A stretch of DNA of 64,000 nt from Scolanthus callimorphus (GCA_033964015.1 CM066924.1:3888251-3952250); one strand, 5' to 3'; numbered from the stretch's first letter, positions 24,163 to 46,535 are shown. The notes: generated by a model from the letters alone, not told the origin. Program-made: numbers and translations.

Positions 24163-26430
24163 TATGTTTCGATGCCGTTCCGGAAATAATTAATCCGAGA
24201 ACTAATTACACGAAGTCTTCAAACGATGGCGACTTCGCAGTGTTTGGGATTCTGTGTAGAGAAATTTACAAGAGGTTAACGTGAACACTGTTGCCAAAAT
24301 CGAGTTTTCTTTTTCAGAGGAACAAACTTGTTACTTTACTTGCACCAACGCTCCTCCTTGGAAACTGCCACGTACGAAGGAAGGTAAGGCCTGTTTCAAA
24401 CCGCGTCGATCTTCTGCCGCGTCGAATCCAATTCAGTCGACTTTGATTTCCTCCATTTTACAACCAAAGGAAGAATAAACAAGAAAAACGAGGGCTACGT
24501 TTCTTTTTGTTCTACAATGGTTAATCTAGATTTACCTTTTGCACTAGACAAAGTGTCCTCTAAGCTGCAAATGAAATTTCTAACAATTGGATTCGACTTG
24601 GCAAAAGTAGTACATAGTTCATGTAGTAAATTTCTACATCATGTTGGAAATATATTGGGTCCATTCTGCGACATACTACTATTAATTTTTCTTATGACTG
24701 CTGCTCTGAAATACAACAGTTTGGATGGAAGTGCATTGTTCGGTAAAATATCTGATTGATTGAAACCCTTCTCGGCAGCATAATCTTTCGCAGCTTTTGT
24801 TCGCTTTGTGATGTTTACTCAGTACTATTATGTCTCCTAGGATTGGACGTCGAAATTTTCAGTGTTTTGGCGAAATTTACAGGTAAAAAGATTGCCTAGA
24901 AATAGAAGATTGCCTAGAAATAAAATATACAATTAAAAATACAACTTATTATATTACAAGTTGTTTTGTACTAGTCGGTTTGCCCATGACTGCTGACGGG
25001 TGACTAGTTACATTTAAGCCCCCATTTGCCACCGCAGTAGAATACAAACGTTTTCGTATTTCTAGCAAGAGCCCATTGTCTCCAGTTCATCTTTTTGTTC
25101 TGCAGCTAATAACGAGTTCGAGTACTTCTCTGGAACTTTGTATACACCACTTTCATAATTCAGTTTTTCTAGTTAAAGAGGAAAGAAATACTTAAAGTAC
25201 GTAGTTAAAAACTTGCTGCTCAGAAAAATTACATTAGAATACACAGTTTCAGAAAATTTAGTATAATTTGGTTAAATATTGACGGAATTATAGGACCTCA
25301 CAAATACAGAGTTTGTATAGGATTTTCACTATAAGCCTCTCTGGCCTCGTTTTGGTGTATTTTGAGGACTTCAGATGCTTATATCTCGTCCAAGATTTGC
25401 TGGTTTCAACTCAACTCCACAATTGCCTTGAAAGTCATCAAGCACTTTAACTTTTAATCATTTTCATGTCAAAATTTCAAATAGCTTTAAAGTTTGAATG
25501 CCTCATGCAAATGACACACGCCTAAATCGAGGAATGCTCACTGGCACTTAGAATTATGAAAATCATCAGGTTCGAACCTGTAACTTCCCAGTTACTATAC
25601 CCTAACCACTACGCTACGAGTGAATTCGCTGGTTCGGACAGCTCGTTTTATTGATTACGTACCTTAATAGTATTAATCTTTAATAGAACGAGGCATATAC
25701 TATAAAAATATACGATGTATTAACCCTATCCTGACTAGTAGTCTTGATAGTTCAGATATTTTGAATGTTTTTAGGTGAATTTGAAGTAATATTGTCAAAA
25801 ATATCGTTAAATTTTTCATGGTGAGCATTCCTCCATTTAGGATGACGATGCAAATGAGCGGCGGCCATTATGAAAGTGATGTATGGTAAAGCCAAAACTT
25901 TGCCTTCGCAATTTGGGGTTCTTGAACAGGATCGTTTACATTACCTATATATTTAGTCTAGAAGTCCTTCCTTTTAGGACTTGTAGCAAACGAAGTTTTT
26001 CATTTTTTTTTTTTCGTTTTAAAGTGGCCCATGGCTAATTCATCGGAAAACGCAACCTAAACGCAAACAATCTCATTTGCCTGGAAAGCGATAGGAACCA
26101 ACCAATTTTTTAATGTTTTTGTAAACGTGCCAAATAAAACAAAACACAGCCCTCCAATTAATAAACTGCACGACAGAATTTTATCTTTTTATTATGATAC
26201 AAATTGCTCTAGTTTGTACTGATGACAGAAGACAGCAGCACACTACTTTATGTGAAAATTATGTGCCCGACCACCTTTAGAAAACTACCTGTGAAATGGG
26301 TAGTTGAGGAAACGCAACTTTCACAATTTCGGTGATGATAATATTTTCTAGGCAAATAGAGGGATTTACTTTTTGGTTGGGTTTTCGCGTCAATTAGCCC
26401 TGAGCCCCTTAACTCTCCAAAGGTTACACG
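24163..26430. other. Gene-less stretch between array and LDLa gene
   Basis: No gene is convincing. Small open frames occur at 24281-24478 and 24517-24759 (80 codons with one hydrophobic stretch), and a short acceptor-exon-donor-like segment lies at about 24840-24882 (cctag|gattgg...acag|gtaaaa). They have no domain signature and cannot be joined with confidence. Confidence 0.35.
25563..25625 (-). repeat. tRNA-like relic (SINE head or tRNA pseudogene)
   Basis: On the minus strand a tagcgtagtggttagggt A box and a caggttcgaacctg B box are correctly spaced. A normal T-stem does not form (only cagg/cctg pair), and the acceptor stem is not clear, so a functional tRNA is unlikely. Confidence 0.5.
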
Positions 26431-36355
<9,925 letters not shown>

Positions 36356-36407
36356 GTAAGTGATATTTGTCAAGAGAAATAGAGAATAATACATCGGCGC
36401 GCGGGGA

Positions 36408-36593
36408 TAGAGCAGATTCCGTATGACTGTGAAAAGTTCCGCGACAAAGTTGTACCGCTCCGCGACCGTGACCGCGCCGAATAACGAAGTGATTTTAATC
36501 GGTATCTACAGCAGACCAGGTTCCGTACCGCCACCGCGACAGTACCGCGCCGTGTCGCGGCACTTTTCACAGTCATACGAAATCTGCTCTATT
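36408..36593. mobile_element. MITE with 38-bp TIRs
   Basis: atagagcagattccgtatga (then ctgtgaaaagttccgcgac) is inverted at the right end (gtcgcggcacttttcacagt, catacgaaatctgctctat). The GC-rich core repeats accgc words. Confidence 0.8.
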
Positions 36594-36970
36594 ACTCGAG
36601 TGTTCAAACTTTGATATCTCACGAGTGAGCGCGGTGAACGAGTGAGATATCAAATTTGAACACGAGAAAATACATTTCCTATTATATAAACACCAATGAA
36701 ATATCGGGTGATCTCCCGCGCGAAAACTTGATATCTTCACACGTGAAAATAACATGTTATTTTCACACGTGAAAATATCACACTTGCCTTTGCTCATGCC
36801 CTCGCTTTTTTCTCTTAAACTCAAATAAAATTAGAATTTGGTATTTCATTGATGTTTATATAATAAACAGAACATTACATGACCGCTTGGAGATATAATT
36901 TTATCTTCTCGTGTTTTACATTTTCAACACTCGAAGATAAAATTCGTATCTCCGCGCGGCCATGTAATAT
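36594..36970. repeat. Cluster of three hairpins
   Basis: Three inverted pairs in a row: ctcgagtgttcaaactttga...tgagatatcaaatttgaac (36594-36667), cacgtgaaaataaca with tgttattttcacacgtg (about 36739-36770), and attacatgaccgcttggaga...cgcggccatgtaat (about 36871-36970). They may be parts of one composite foldback element. Confidence 0.65.
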
Positions 36971-37282
36971 CCTCTATATAATCTCCAAGCGCCCATGTAT
37001 TATTCTGTTTATTAAATAGTTTATATAATAAAACTTACTATATAAGCAGCAGATTTCTTGCTCTCCAATTAGTCGCCAAGCCTTCCAAACAGATTCTAAA
37101 ATATTTGCAAATGTTCATAAAAACTTTTCCATTCCTCAGTTAATCTTGCCTTGTTGGTTGCTTTGCTTATCCAACTTTTATATTTAATTTCAGTGGAATT
37201 AGACTGAAATTCATTAAGGAGTTTGAATTGCAAACCAGAAAAACAGAGTGCTGGCAACAAGACATGTCCGCCACGTGCATTC

Positions 37283-37333
37283 CGCGCGTGCCGTGCGTGC
37301 CGTGCGTGCCGTGCGTGCCGTGCGTGCCGAGCT
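37283..37333. repeat. 9-bp microsatellite (gccgtgcgt)n
   Basis: Five nearly perfect copies of a 9-bp GC-rich unit. Repetitive open frames on the minus strand are artefacts of it. Confidence 0.9.
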
Positions 37334-37939
37334 GTGGACAAGACTAACAACGGGACCTACAACCTGAGATAAGTTTTTAGGAATAAGGAGACGTTTGCAA
37401 CAAATCACCATGACGCCTGAATGAACTGTAACGCAAGGTAGAAGCTCGAGAAATGTCTTTAGTACACGCACACGCACTAAACCCGTGCAACGATTTGCAA
37501 GTGATAGTTACTATTGTTTTAATTTGACAGTAGACTGAATAGTACAAACTATATCCGAGAAACATTAGTAGTACTAAATTGTACTAAATAGTGCTATTTC
37601 TTTGTTTTCTTTTTTCATATCAAGAAAACATTGTCGTCTTTCTAGAGATAGAGGGGCTTCCTGTGGTGTCTTGTCTACCTTGTTTCCAGGTTCTTGACCG
37701 TGAAAAACACAGCGGAAAATGCACATAACATATTTTCTTGAGTGTATTTGAGTTCTGGTGAGTTTGAAGTATTCTACGTCAAATAAAATAGTGAAAAACT
37801 TACTGGGATTCCAAATATGGTATGCAGATACTTCCTTATAAGGAAATTGAAGAAAGTCGACAATTTTTAAGGGAATTTTCTTGATATGCTAGTTGTACTA
37901 TTTAGTCAATTTACTGCTTTTATCAACTATGGCCCGAAA

Positions 37940-37976
<37 letters not shown>

Positions 37977-38059
37977 CAAATAGACAGTCGTTTCAGTGGC
38001 GAGTCTCTGACATTTGGCGGTATCAAAAATGACGGCGAGCTAGAACATTGTATAGGCGG
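37334..38059. other. Gene-less stretch
   Basis: No supported exon. A segment near 37624-37730 is open for about 35 codons after a pyrimidine-rich tract (ENIVVFLEIEGLPVVSC...), but its phase does not fit the donor at 36356. Confidence 0.3.
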
Positions 38060-38580
38060 GGTGCAAGAACTAGGCAAACCTCTATTGTTCTACGACACTA
38101 AAGGTTCCCCACGCAGGATTTATACCGAAACGCGCGAGTTTCTCGAATTCTGATTGGCTCTCAGCCATGAACGCTTCACCATTAGCACGCGCTCTAAAAG
38201 AACCAATGAAAACACCGTTTGGCTGCGCGCGCGTTAAACCGTCTGGTCGTGTGCGGTATGTGATTTTCCGTGGTATGTCCTCTTGCATTACCACGGAATG
38301 ACGTAATAAAGTGGTCAAAATGTTGAGGACTCACGAGGCGCAGCCGAGATTGCATATATTGCATACATATTTAATACAAAATAAATATTATAGGGATTAT
38401 TAGGCTCATATCTCCCTAAATATCTTTACAAAATTAAGGGTTTCAATTAATTATAGAGATTTTGTGATTTTTGTCTAAGCCAATGAAATGGAACATATTT
38501 CCAATAGAAATGATACACTCGCGATGACTTCCCTAGGCGCATGTGCCGTCGGTTGCCTAGTTCGTGTACGGAACATTGCT
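38060..38580 (-). mobile_element. TTAA-type MITE family, copy 1 (diverged)
   Basis: Left end gcaagaactaggcaaacctc, right end gttgcctagttcgtgtacgg. In reverse orientation the interior aligns with 40679-41125 (catttcattggcttagaca and neighbours). A ttaa follows the right end at about 38579; no matching ttaa is seen on the left. Confidence 0.7.
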
Positions 38581-39030
38581 TAAATGCCCCATTCACACCG
38601 GCGCTTAAACCAGTTTAAAGGCGGTTTACTCAAGAAATTGAGTAATTTTCACACAAAGTGGAAACAATTTTAGATAGAGTATTACAAAACCAATTTCTTC
38701 CTTGCTTGTAGTATTTTATGAAAGGCCTTGATAAAATAAATAATTTGTGAAGGAAGGTGTTTGCTGTTGATCTTCGTTTCATGGTGCTGTCAACCTATAT
38801 AAATTGTATGGTTTTGGAAAATTTTCAGGTTTCATTTTCGTTGTTTGGTGTTGTAAGAAATGCTTTTTTTAGAACAGATATCTAAAACAGTAAGACAGAA
38901 GTCTACACTATGATGCAAATTATTTTGTTCCAAGAATGTTTTCCAATCGTTACTCGATTTTCTCGATCTCCTAAACGGAGACAATGATTCCGCGGACAAA
39001 ACTGAAAAGAAAACTGCAGTGTACAAGTTA

Positions 39031-39340
39031 TTACTGCGGTTTTCATAGTTCTGCGAACTCTCGCTAACGATTTCCAACCGTCAAACCGCCTTCTGGCTTC
39101 CGTCAATCAAACTCCCGAGTCTTTTCGTCGTTTCTCTTTGTGTCTCTTGATTGGCAGCACGTAACGTTGCTGTCGCGACAGGAAGCCATTTTAGCACTGC
39201 TTAGGCGCTGGCCAATCAAAAAGCAGAAAGAGTAACGACGAAAGAGCAACGACTCGGGAGTTTGATTGAGGGAAGCCAGAAGGCGGGTTTACGGTTGGAA
39301 ATCAATAGCGAGAGTTCGCAGAATTACGAAAATGCAGTAA
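39031..39340. repeat. Foldback element, about 120-bp arms
   Basis: ttactgcggttttcatagtt...caaccgtcaaaccgccttct...tcaatcaaactcccgagt on the left is mirrored on the right (actcgggagtttgattgagg...ggttggaaatcaatagcgag...aatgcagtaa). Only about 60 bp of loop remain. Confidence 0.85.
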
Positions 39341-39903
39341 GTGACCATCGACCTTCAGGCGAAGAAAAACGTCGTTTAAACTAAACATGGATTTGACGTG
39401 AATGGGGTATAATGTCACGTACAATGTCACATTATCTATTTTGATGTTAATGTATTTTTGAATTATATCTAAGAATTTATTTATCTGATATCTATAAACG
39501 AGGACAGCTCCTCGAGGGACCACATATATCACAAACAATGCATTATCTTCAAGCTTATAAAATAGATATATTCAGTGTTATATATTACATTTTGAATGCC
39601 ATTATTAAAAGACATTTTTAGACAAGATTTTTGTGTACTTTGTGTATATCTACTCGACTGAGCATTTCAGTCACCTTCTGAGCCACCTATAACGTAACAA
39701 TTAAGCTAAAATCTCGGGGGTGGAAGCTGAATAATGAATAACGGGTCTTACGAACAAATGAATAACTAATAATTGTCGAAAAGTCGAGATGTTCAGGCAA
39801 GCCAAGGTTAACACAAGGTTAATTCAACACAAGGTCAATTCCTTATCTCCACTCTGTTTAACTTAGTGCTACGCGGCCACAGGCTTGCCTGAACATCTAC
39901 ATA

Positions 39904-40162
39904 TACCGTTTCCGGGATACGTTGTCACTGAAAAAAGCAACAAAGCTTGGTGCGCTAGGGAGTATGGGTAAAGATTTGTTTGAATTTCTGTAAAATAGTA
40001 GAAACAAACATGCTTAGAAATGTGCTGAAATTTAATGATTTTACCTGTGGTTGCGAAAACTGTCTGAATTCAGATCAAACAGTAGCGGTTTAGATGCCCC
40101 AATTATCCTTTGCGCTTCAAGCTTATAGGGTTTTTGGGTGACAACGTTTCCCGGAAACGGTA
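39904..40162. mobile_element. MITE in array unit 1, TA target duplication
   Basis: taccgtttccgggatacgtt(gtcac) is inverted as gtgacaacgtttcccggaaacggta. Removing the 259 bp and one ta restores ctacatatattcacttcatt exactly as in the other units, so TA was duplicated. TA duplication fits Tc1/mariner-like and some other DNA transposons. Confidence 0.92.
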
Positions 40163-40678
40163 TATATTCACTTCATTACCGCGAACATAACATCTAATTA
40201 ACCCTACCTGCTCCCAGTCTGACCTGGATAGCCCAGCTGGTAGAGCATCGGATGTACAATTCTGAAGGGTCGTGGTTCGAATCCCTCTCGGGTCAGAGAT
40301 TTTTTCTCTTTCTCCGCTTACTAGGGCTAACGCTCAGAAGCACACATGGGACAATTTCATTAGCACGTTAGCTTTCACACAAGGTTAATTCCTTATCTCC
40401 ACTCTGTTTAACTTAGTGCTACGCGGCCACAGGCTTGCCTGAACATCTACATATATTCACTTCATTACCGCGAACATAACATCTAATTTACCCCGACCTG
40501 CTCCCAGTCTGACCTGGATAGCCCAGTGATAGAGCATCGGATGTACAATTCTGAAGGTCGTGGGTTCGAATCCCTCTCGGGTCAGAGATTTTTTTCTCTT
40601 TCTCCGCTTACTAGGGCTAACGCTCAGAAGCACACATGGGACAATTTCATTAGCACGTTAGCTTTCACACAAGGTTAA

Positions 40679-41125
40679 GTAATGGTCGTATAAGAACTAG
40701 GCAAGCCAACGGCAAAGCACACTGGAATGCAATTAATTTCTATTGACAATATAGGCAATTTCATTGGCTTAGACATGAAAATCAGCAAATTCATTATGCT
40801 AGAAAAACTTGTTTGAGGATTTTTAGGGATATATAAGCACATGTGGTACTCACAAACAGGATATGCAATTTTAAAAGATTTTGTACGTGGGGAACCTAGC
40901 GTAAAAGCTGATTCTCACTCCTTTGTTCTTCTTTAATGTGATTGGTCTAGAGACTTTTTGTTGCTATATGTTCTCAAAGCAAGTCGAAATCTATCAATTT
41001 TTTACTTTTATTTATTACTAGTCATGATAACTTTCTGTGGTAAAAAAATGGGACATATCCCACGTGGGGAACCATCAATGCCGTAGAACAATGGAGGTTT
41101 GCCTAGTTCTTGCATGGATGATTAC
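40679..41125. mobile_element. piggyBac-like MITE in array unit 2, TTAA target site
   Basis: Flanked by ttaa at 40675-40678 and 41126-41129. Removing the element and one ttaa restores caaggttaattccttatctc as in the other units. The ends are gtaatggtcgtataagaact(aggcaa) and, inverted, gtaatcatccatgcaagaac(taggcaa). 447 bp, no ORF. TTAA duplication is the mark of the piggyBac group. Confidence 0.92.
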
Positions 41126-41547
41126 TTAATTCCTTATCTCCACTCTGTTTAACTTAGTGCTACGCGGCACAGGCTTGCCTGAACATCTACATATATTCAC
41201 TTCATTACCGCGAACATAACATCTAATTTACCCCGACTTGCTCCCAGTCTGACCTGGATAGCTCAGCTGGTAGAGCATCGGATGTACAATTCTGAAGGTC
41301 GTGGGTTCGAATCCTCTCGGGGTCAGAGATTTTTTTCGCTTACTAGGGCTAAAGCTCAGAAGCACAAATGGGACAATTTCATTAGCACGTTAGCTTTCAC
41401 ACAAGGTTAATTCCTTATCTCCACTGTCCTTGACAACATTACGAGCTCCACTCGACAACGTACTTTCTAGACACTAAAAAAAGTGAAAACTTAGTGACAA
41501 AACTTTAGGCATTCAACGCTCAACTGGACACCGATAGCGCGGTATCA

Positions 41548-41589
41548 TACAGCCGATTGCGTTTGAGCGTTTTACCCTAGCAGTTCGCA
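41548..41589. repeat. Outer inverted repeat, left arm
   Basis: tacagccgattgcgtttgag (then cgttttaccctagcagttcgca) is the inverse of 54003-54044 with two or three mismatches. The two arms bracket the whole retroelement nest and may be the ends of an older DNA element that received it. Confidence 0.75.
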
Positions 41590-41619
41590 ATTTATAAATA
41601 GATTTCCCAAGTATTATTA

Positions 41620-41690
41620 TAGTATATTATTCTGCCCTGTCTATTGTTATTCATGTTATGTAAATAAGGTATGGGGAATCGCTCTGGCCT
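41620..41690 (-). repeat. Split direct repeat B2
   Basis: 71 bp from tagtatattattctgccctg to gctctggcct, identical to B1 at 41900-41970. Its left edge is the predicted 3' end of the element. Confidence 0.9.
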
Positions 41691-41798
41691 GGGACAAGCC
41701 CAAACCAAAACGAGTATAAAGTGTACATTACTGCACTCCAAACCCCGGCTTCCTCAGCGGGTGGGTGGGTGGGCCGCTTGACCGTACATCTACCAACG

Positions 41799-41902
41799 AC
41801 CAAGAGTGGAGTGACAATGGGTGGATCCCGCGTGACCCTTTTGTATTCATGATTTGCATATTCCAGGGCATTCATTATTATTATGCAAATGACTTTGCAT
41901 AG
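41799..41902 (-). repeat. Split direct repeat A2
   Basis: 104 bp from accaagagtggagtgacaat to gactttgcatag, identical to A1 at 53672-53775, and adjoining B1 directly. The adjacent 41771-41798 (ccgcttgaccgtacatctac) also resembles DNA near 51791-51814. Confidence 0.9.
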
Positions 41903-41970
41903 TATATTATTCTGCCCTGTCTATTGTTATTCATGTTATGTAAATAAGGTATGGGGAATCGCTCTGGCCT
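41900..41970 (-). repeat. Split direct repeat B1
   Basis: Identical to B2 over 71 bp and immediately upstream (minus strand) of A2, giving the expected B1-A2 junction. Confidence 0.9.
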
Positions 41971-42182
41971 TTCCCAAGCCACGCGCTAGCTCTCCTATCA
42001 CATCCCCTCCTATACAACCAATCGCCATGAGATACAACAAAATCTTTATTTTCCGTATGTCCTCATAATTCTAGGCGTTTCACTCCTTTAATACTTAAAC
42101 TACCTGCGCTCTCCTCCCATTCCTGATCTCTAATCTTACATCACAAAAGAAACAAACAAATAATGTGCCCTGACGAAATCAC

Positions 42183-43521
42183 CTAGTTAGGCGAAAAAAA
42201 CGAAGTAAAACCTTCTAGATTATTAAGACTCATATACGTTCTACCCATGCTAGAATCTAAATTGGCAAGCTTTGCAGCCGCCCCCTCAGGGTTTACTACC
42301 TGTCTCAACTTTATGTAATGAAGTGCTGTCTTGCTACTCTTCCATCCTATATGGTCCATTATTTCGTGCAGAGAAACACCAGCAAGGGCTAATGAGATCG
42401 CGGCGCCACTGCGAAACCCATGGAGGGTATAATGACTGGATGAAAGCTGACCCCGTAACATATCAGAGCTGGTATACTCAGACAATCTAGCTTGGGCTGC
42501 CTGAGTACCCAATGGCTTACTGGATATCTTCCCTGTCTTCGTAACGGATCGAAACAAATAACCCAAACCTACATTAATCCGAAGAAGTGTGCAAATAGAA
42601 AAATATGTTTCCAACCCCAACACGGGGCATACTGCCACGTTTGTACCCCGCCTAAATGCAAATACATTTGCATCTCCTGATCTTAACGTCTTGGTCCAAA
42701 TGTGATTAAACAACATACCAGAATTATCTGGGAAACGCAAAATATCTATTGCCCTCAACTCTAATAAATCAGCCGCACGGTCTCCCGCAAAGAACAAAGC
42801 CTTAAAGACGGCCTGGTCCCTTGCCAAAATATACATCTTTGCCGGATCTGAGCACGGGCACTCCCTTAACATTGCATGAAGATGTTTAGATAGTTGAATG
42901 AGGTCACTAATCAGAAGAGGCTCTGCTTGGCGCGGAACAACTCTAGCTTTAATTGTTCCTCTCTCATATCCGCCAAATACTGTTTAACCGACCTTTCCGC
43001 CGCCGGATTACCAATTCGCAAGAAAGTGTGCCATTCAGAGCCCCTTCCATTCTCAGCAAAAATCGACCTCAATTTCCGATTAATGAGTCTACTGTCCCAT
43101 GGGCGAGACGCCTAGGGCACTCACAGAAATTAGGAGGCGTAGGCCTAGGGCACTCCTGGCAATGCACCTTCGTTTTTCCTCCCCTATCCTTCCATACTAA
43201 AAGGTAATCACATCCGCCGGAAGTGCTATAGCGATAGACTTAGGCGGAGACAGATTTTGTAAGAAAATAGTCATTTCTTGTTCTAACGCACTTTTCTGTT
43301 TTACATATCTAGAGGCGCCACGCTGTCGCGCAAGCTGTTCCAGGCGAGCCTCTATCGCAGCCTCAGAAATTTCAACCTGTTAAGATGACCTATCAGCTCC
43401 AATAATCTTCCTTCGTGCGTAGCCACATTGCTGACAATAATTGAAATTCTCGTCATTCGCATATTCACATTTCGGGCAGGCCACTGACGGACCACATATT
43501 TTTGGAATTCTTGGCAACGTC
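42183..43521 (-). CDS. Tyrosine recombinase of the retroelement (frameshifted)
   Basis: The C-terminal 229 residues are open (42872-42183). They carry the catalytic pattern: Arg in GDRAADLLELR, HGFRSG (His-x-x-Arg), HIGW, and Tyr in TALHYIK. The upstream part is in other frames: a segment around LKLELFRAKQ (about 42950-43010), and at about 43390-43521 a zinc-ribbon-like CPKCEY...NYCQQCGYARRK, probably the N-terminus. The enzyme would recombine the circular cDNA with the genome. Small indels break the ORF, so this copy is not functional as read. Confidence 0.85.
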
Positions 43522-43663
43522 TAGGATAAACGTGAACGAAGTATAATTAGAACTGTGATACCCTACACGCCCACAGGGGATAGGGACATGCTGTCGCTGT
43601 ATAACCCGCCTTAGATGGAGCCAAATTACATCACGAGCGCCCTTTTCCCCTAAGCATATCCTG

Positions 43664-45506
43664 TCAGGAGCCCGAGCCATCAGTTCTGGCCACCAATACG
43701 CATATGAAGCGAGCTGCGGGAACTACCACAGTAAAGGGCAACCGAAATGGATAAAGATATCGCAAAATAGGGCCGATTAAAGCAAAAGGAGGAAAAACAT
43801 ACGGATTCGACATATCATCCCTGTCGCGTAAGTTCTGAGAGAACACGTTAACGCCTTTCGTCTGTGGTGTAGGATATGGCGAAAAATGTGGTAGTGGAGA
43901 ACCGCCTGAATTGGTCATTACATTAGAATCCACCGCCATAAGATCGAAAGAGTGACCAGTAGAACCCCCAAACGCGTTTTGCACCAAGTCCCACGCATTA
44001 TACGACAACCGACAGTCATTCCTCGACACACGCCTAGAAGGACCATCCGCCGGGTTTCTTTCCGACGGGATATGAATTAAATTAAGTTGGATGTTGCGAG
44101 CTGACAAGGTAAAAAACAGCTTCTTGATTGCTCTTGTCAACTCCAGCGATCTCCTGCTACCCTGGCCCTGCCACGTGTCAATGAGAACTTGGCTATCCAC
44201 AAATCCGTCAACTCTGCAGTCACGCACTCCTACTGGGAGAGCCAATATACTATTTACTAGAGCAAGAGTCTCTTTGGTCGATATATTTAGATGCCTTTCT
44301 TGCTCTGCCCACTGGTCTCGAAAAGACTGATCCCCCGAGGGAGATGTAGCACACAACCCCACCCATGCCCTGAAGCGTCCGATGACAAAGAGATATTAAC
44401 ATGTTTCTCCTCTCTCCAGGGCAAACAATCGTGCCACGAATCCAGGAAATTCCAATGAGATAACTCCTGTCTAAGTTGCACTGTAAGGAGTAGGCGGCCC
44501 TGGTTATCCCCCCCTAAGCTAATGGCATAGCTCATTTCTCTAATGAATAATTTAGCTGCGGGTACAGCCAAAGAGAGAGAAATACACTTCCCTTGGAAAC
44601 GTTGTAGAGTCTTAATATCAGCGGACTTCTTGCAACGTAGAATGTTCTCTCGCAGCAGTGCCAACGCCTCTATTTTCCGAGAAGGAATGCGAAATGATTG
44701 CTGGACTGAATCCACAATAAGACCTAAATACTCCAGGCTGGTCGTCGAAATAGTACCGATTTCTTGATACCAATGGTGTAACCAAGATCCACGAGAACTG
44801 AGAGGACGCAGTATATTGCTGCCGTAGCTGCATTTCGTCGAAATTCCTCATTTCTGTTTGAAGGAAGCGCCCGACCAAGGCCCTCTTGTTGTCACTAACT
44901 CCCCATTCAGACGGTCATCTATATAGAGCGAACAGGGTATACCATAAGATCGCAAGTAACCTGACGCCGCTAGCCCAATTGTGTGGTATAAATAGGGAGA
45001 TATTTTCCAACCAAATGGAATTGTAGTGCAGACAAAATAGAAACCCTGCCATTCAAAACCCACATATGTTTGAGAGGCCTCCGTCAGCGAGACATGATCA
45101 TACCCAGACTTATCATCACATTTCGTCATGAATGAACCTTGGTATATATACCTCGGGACATCTGCGAGCCTATCCAGCGAGAAAGGCATGTCCTTCATCC
45201 AAAGATTTAAAAATCTCGCGTCCAAACAAAGTCTTGGCTTACTTGGTTCTACGGTTAACGGAAGAGACAGATACGGAGGAGGATCTACACCAACTCTTCC
45301 CATAATCTCAGTGCGCCACTCTCAATGCGTCTCAAAATTTCTTGCGAAACAAATTTGGAAAACGCCTTGCATGAGGCATGGTTACGAAATCGCTTTCGTG
45401 GCGGAAAATCAGAGCAATAGCTTTGGCCCTTAAATGTGCCCTTAAAGGCCTGACTAAACGTTGTAATGTCCACCTTGTTACGAATCCAATCTTTTAAAGT
45501 ATTCAT
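43664..45506 (-). CDS. Reverse transcriptase-RNase H of the retroelement (frameshifted)
   Basis: The RT portion (45303-44848) has LCLDARFLN, DDKSGYDHV, TTIPFGWKISP and the catalytic YIDD at 44914-44925. The frame then shifts (about 44850, 44750, 44350). RNase H follows, with SSDASGHGWGCVL and, after a break, HIPSERNPADGPSR. The C-terminal part (HSFDLMA, LPHFSPYPTP, NPYVFPPFALIGPILRYL) is the tail I associate with DIRS/Ngaro-type pol proteins. The upstream frame 45506-45285 (FSKFVSQEILRRIESGALRLWEELV) leads into the RT. It copies the element RNA into cDNA. Confidence 0.88.
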
Positions 45507-46299
45507 CTCGGGGTGGTTTGAAGAACTCTATCCCACGCTTCGGGATTCCTGTGGAGCCCCCCCGCAATAAACGTATCGGGATTCCTAAGGCATAAATCCC
45601 TTAGATCTGGACCTGGTCAGATAATAATACTTGTTTCCACGTCTCTTTTGCCTGCATTCCCTCCTGATTAGGAACCTCATTAATATCAACCCAATTTTCA
45701 ATTTCCCTTGATCGTGTAGCGGCAAGCTGACTCGAAAAATCCAGTTCGCCGCTGTTCCCTTCAACTCGTAATCTTTTTATTTTAGGACCCTAAGAAAAAA
45801 CAAGAAACAAGATTCTTAGGAGAGAATCAACCCGGACACGAAAATTGGAAAGGTTGATAAAAATGAGATTCCCAACCAGGAGGGAGCAACCTCACAACCC
45901 CTGAAAACAGAAGGTCTATCAACTTATCGAGTATGCGATAAGCCAACAGGAGTCGCTCGCCCATAATTGGAAATTTAATACTATTTAATACTTCTAATTT
46001 TACCTGAATGCAATTTTTTTAATGGTAGCTTGATAGTCTGATAACTAACACCGTGGATTAACAACATTTCCATAAATTTGACCCATACAAGTTTCATTTG
46101 TTATTTATTTTATCAGTAATCCTTATGAGGCCAGATAAAGTATATTTCCATATGTATGGAGAATTGACATGCTAAAGATTTACACTAATAGCCATGTCCA
46201 CAAAGCATTTTCATGTATCAAATATTAAATAACCAAATACATTTCATTTTTTACTGGGCCATTAGTTAGCTATTTTTCAGCTAGTGTAAACCGTCCTCT
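45507..46299. other. Region between RT and gag-like part
   Basis: No clear ORF. A/T-rich; probably non-coding or decayed interior of the retroelement. Confidence 0.3.
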
Positions 46300-46535
46300 T
46301 TTAGAGGGAGGGCCATACTCTTGTGAACCCCTCCAATTTCCCCTCCAAACCTGCGGCGAAATGGACAATTAGCCGCTAGGTGTCCAATTCGGTCGCAGTT
46401 AAACACCTTCGTGCCCGACCTCGCCCTCGTCCACCCCCTTGAGCTGGGGAGGTACCCTTCATTGCTTTCTCTGCTTTTGTCATCAGTTCCATGACTCTCT
46501 CGTTATCTTGTCTCCCAACAAGACCTCTAGATAAG
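46300..46535 (-). CDS. gag-like zinc knuckle fragment of the retroelement
   Basis: The minus strand reads VMELMTKAEKAMKGTSPAQ, an Arg/Gly-rich stretch, and then, after one missing T in a ttt run near 46405, a CCHC zinc knuckle (C-FN-C-DRIG-H-LAAN-C). CCHC boxes bind nucleic acid in gag proteins. The upstream part is cut off by the LINE tail at 46536. Confidence 0.6.

Larger units (their letters stand above)
39837..41429. repeat. 289-bp tandem array with a tRNA-like SINE in each unit
   Basis: The phrase aattccttatctccactctg marks units at 39837, 40387 and 41127, with a partial end at about 41408. After removing the two inserted MITEs the period is 289 bp each time. Each unit includes the tRNA-like head (40221-40295, 40511-40584, 41251-41325), the SINE body, and a spacer gtgctacgcggccacaggct...cttcattaccgcgaac. 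The solitary copy at 33113 lacks the spacer, so the array arose from a SINE plus flank. Confidence 0.9.

Noticed and set aside
24281..24759. Small gene of 65-80 codons, possibly membrane protein
   Set aside because: No domain, no supported splice partner, and no sign of selection that can be judged from one sequence.
39837..41429. CRISPR-like array of repeats and spacers
   Set aside because: The period is 289 bp with no unique short spacers, in eukaryotic DNA with SINE content.
42183..45506. LTR (Gypsy) retrotransposon
   Set aside because: There is a tyrosine recombinase instead of a DDE integrase, no protease, and split direct repeats instead of LTRs.
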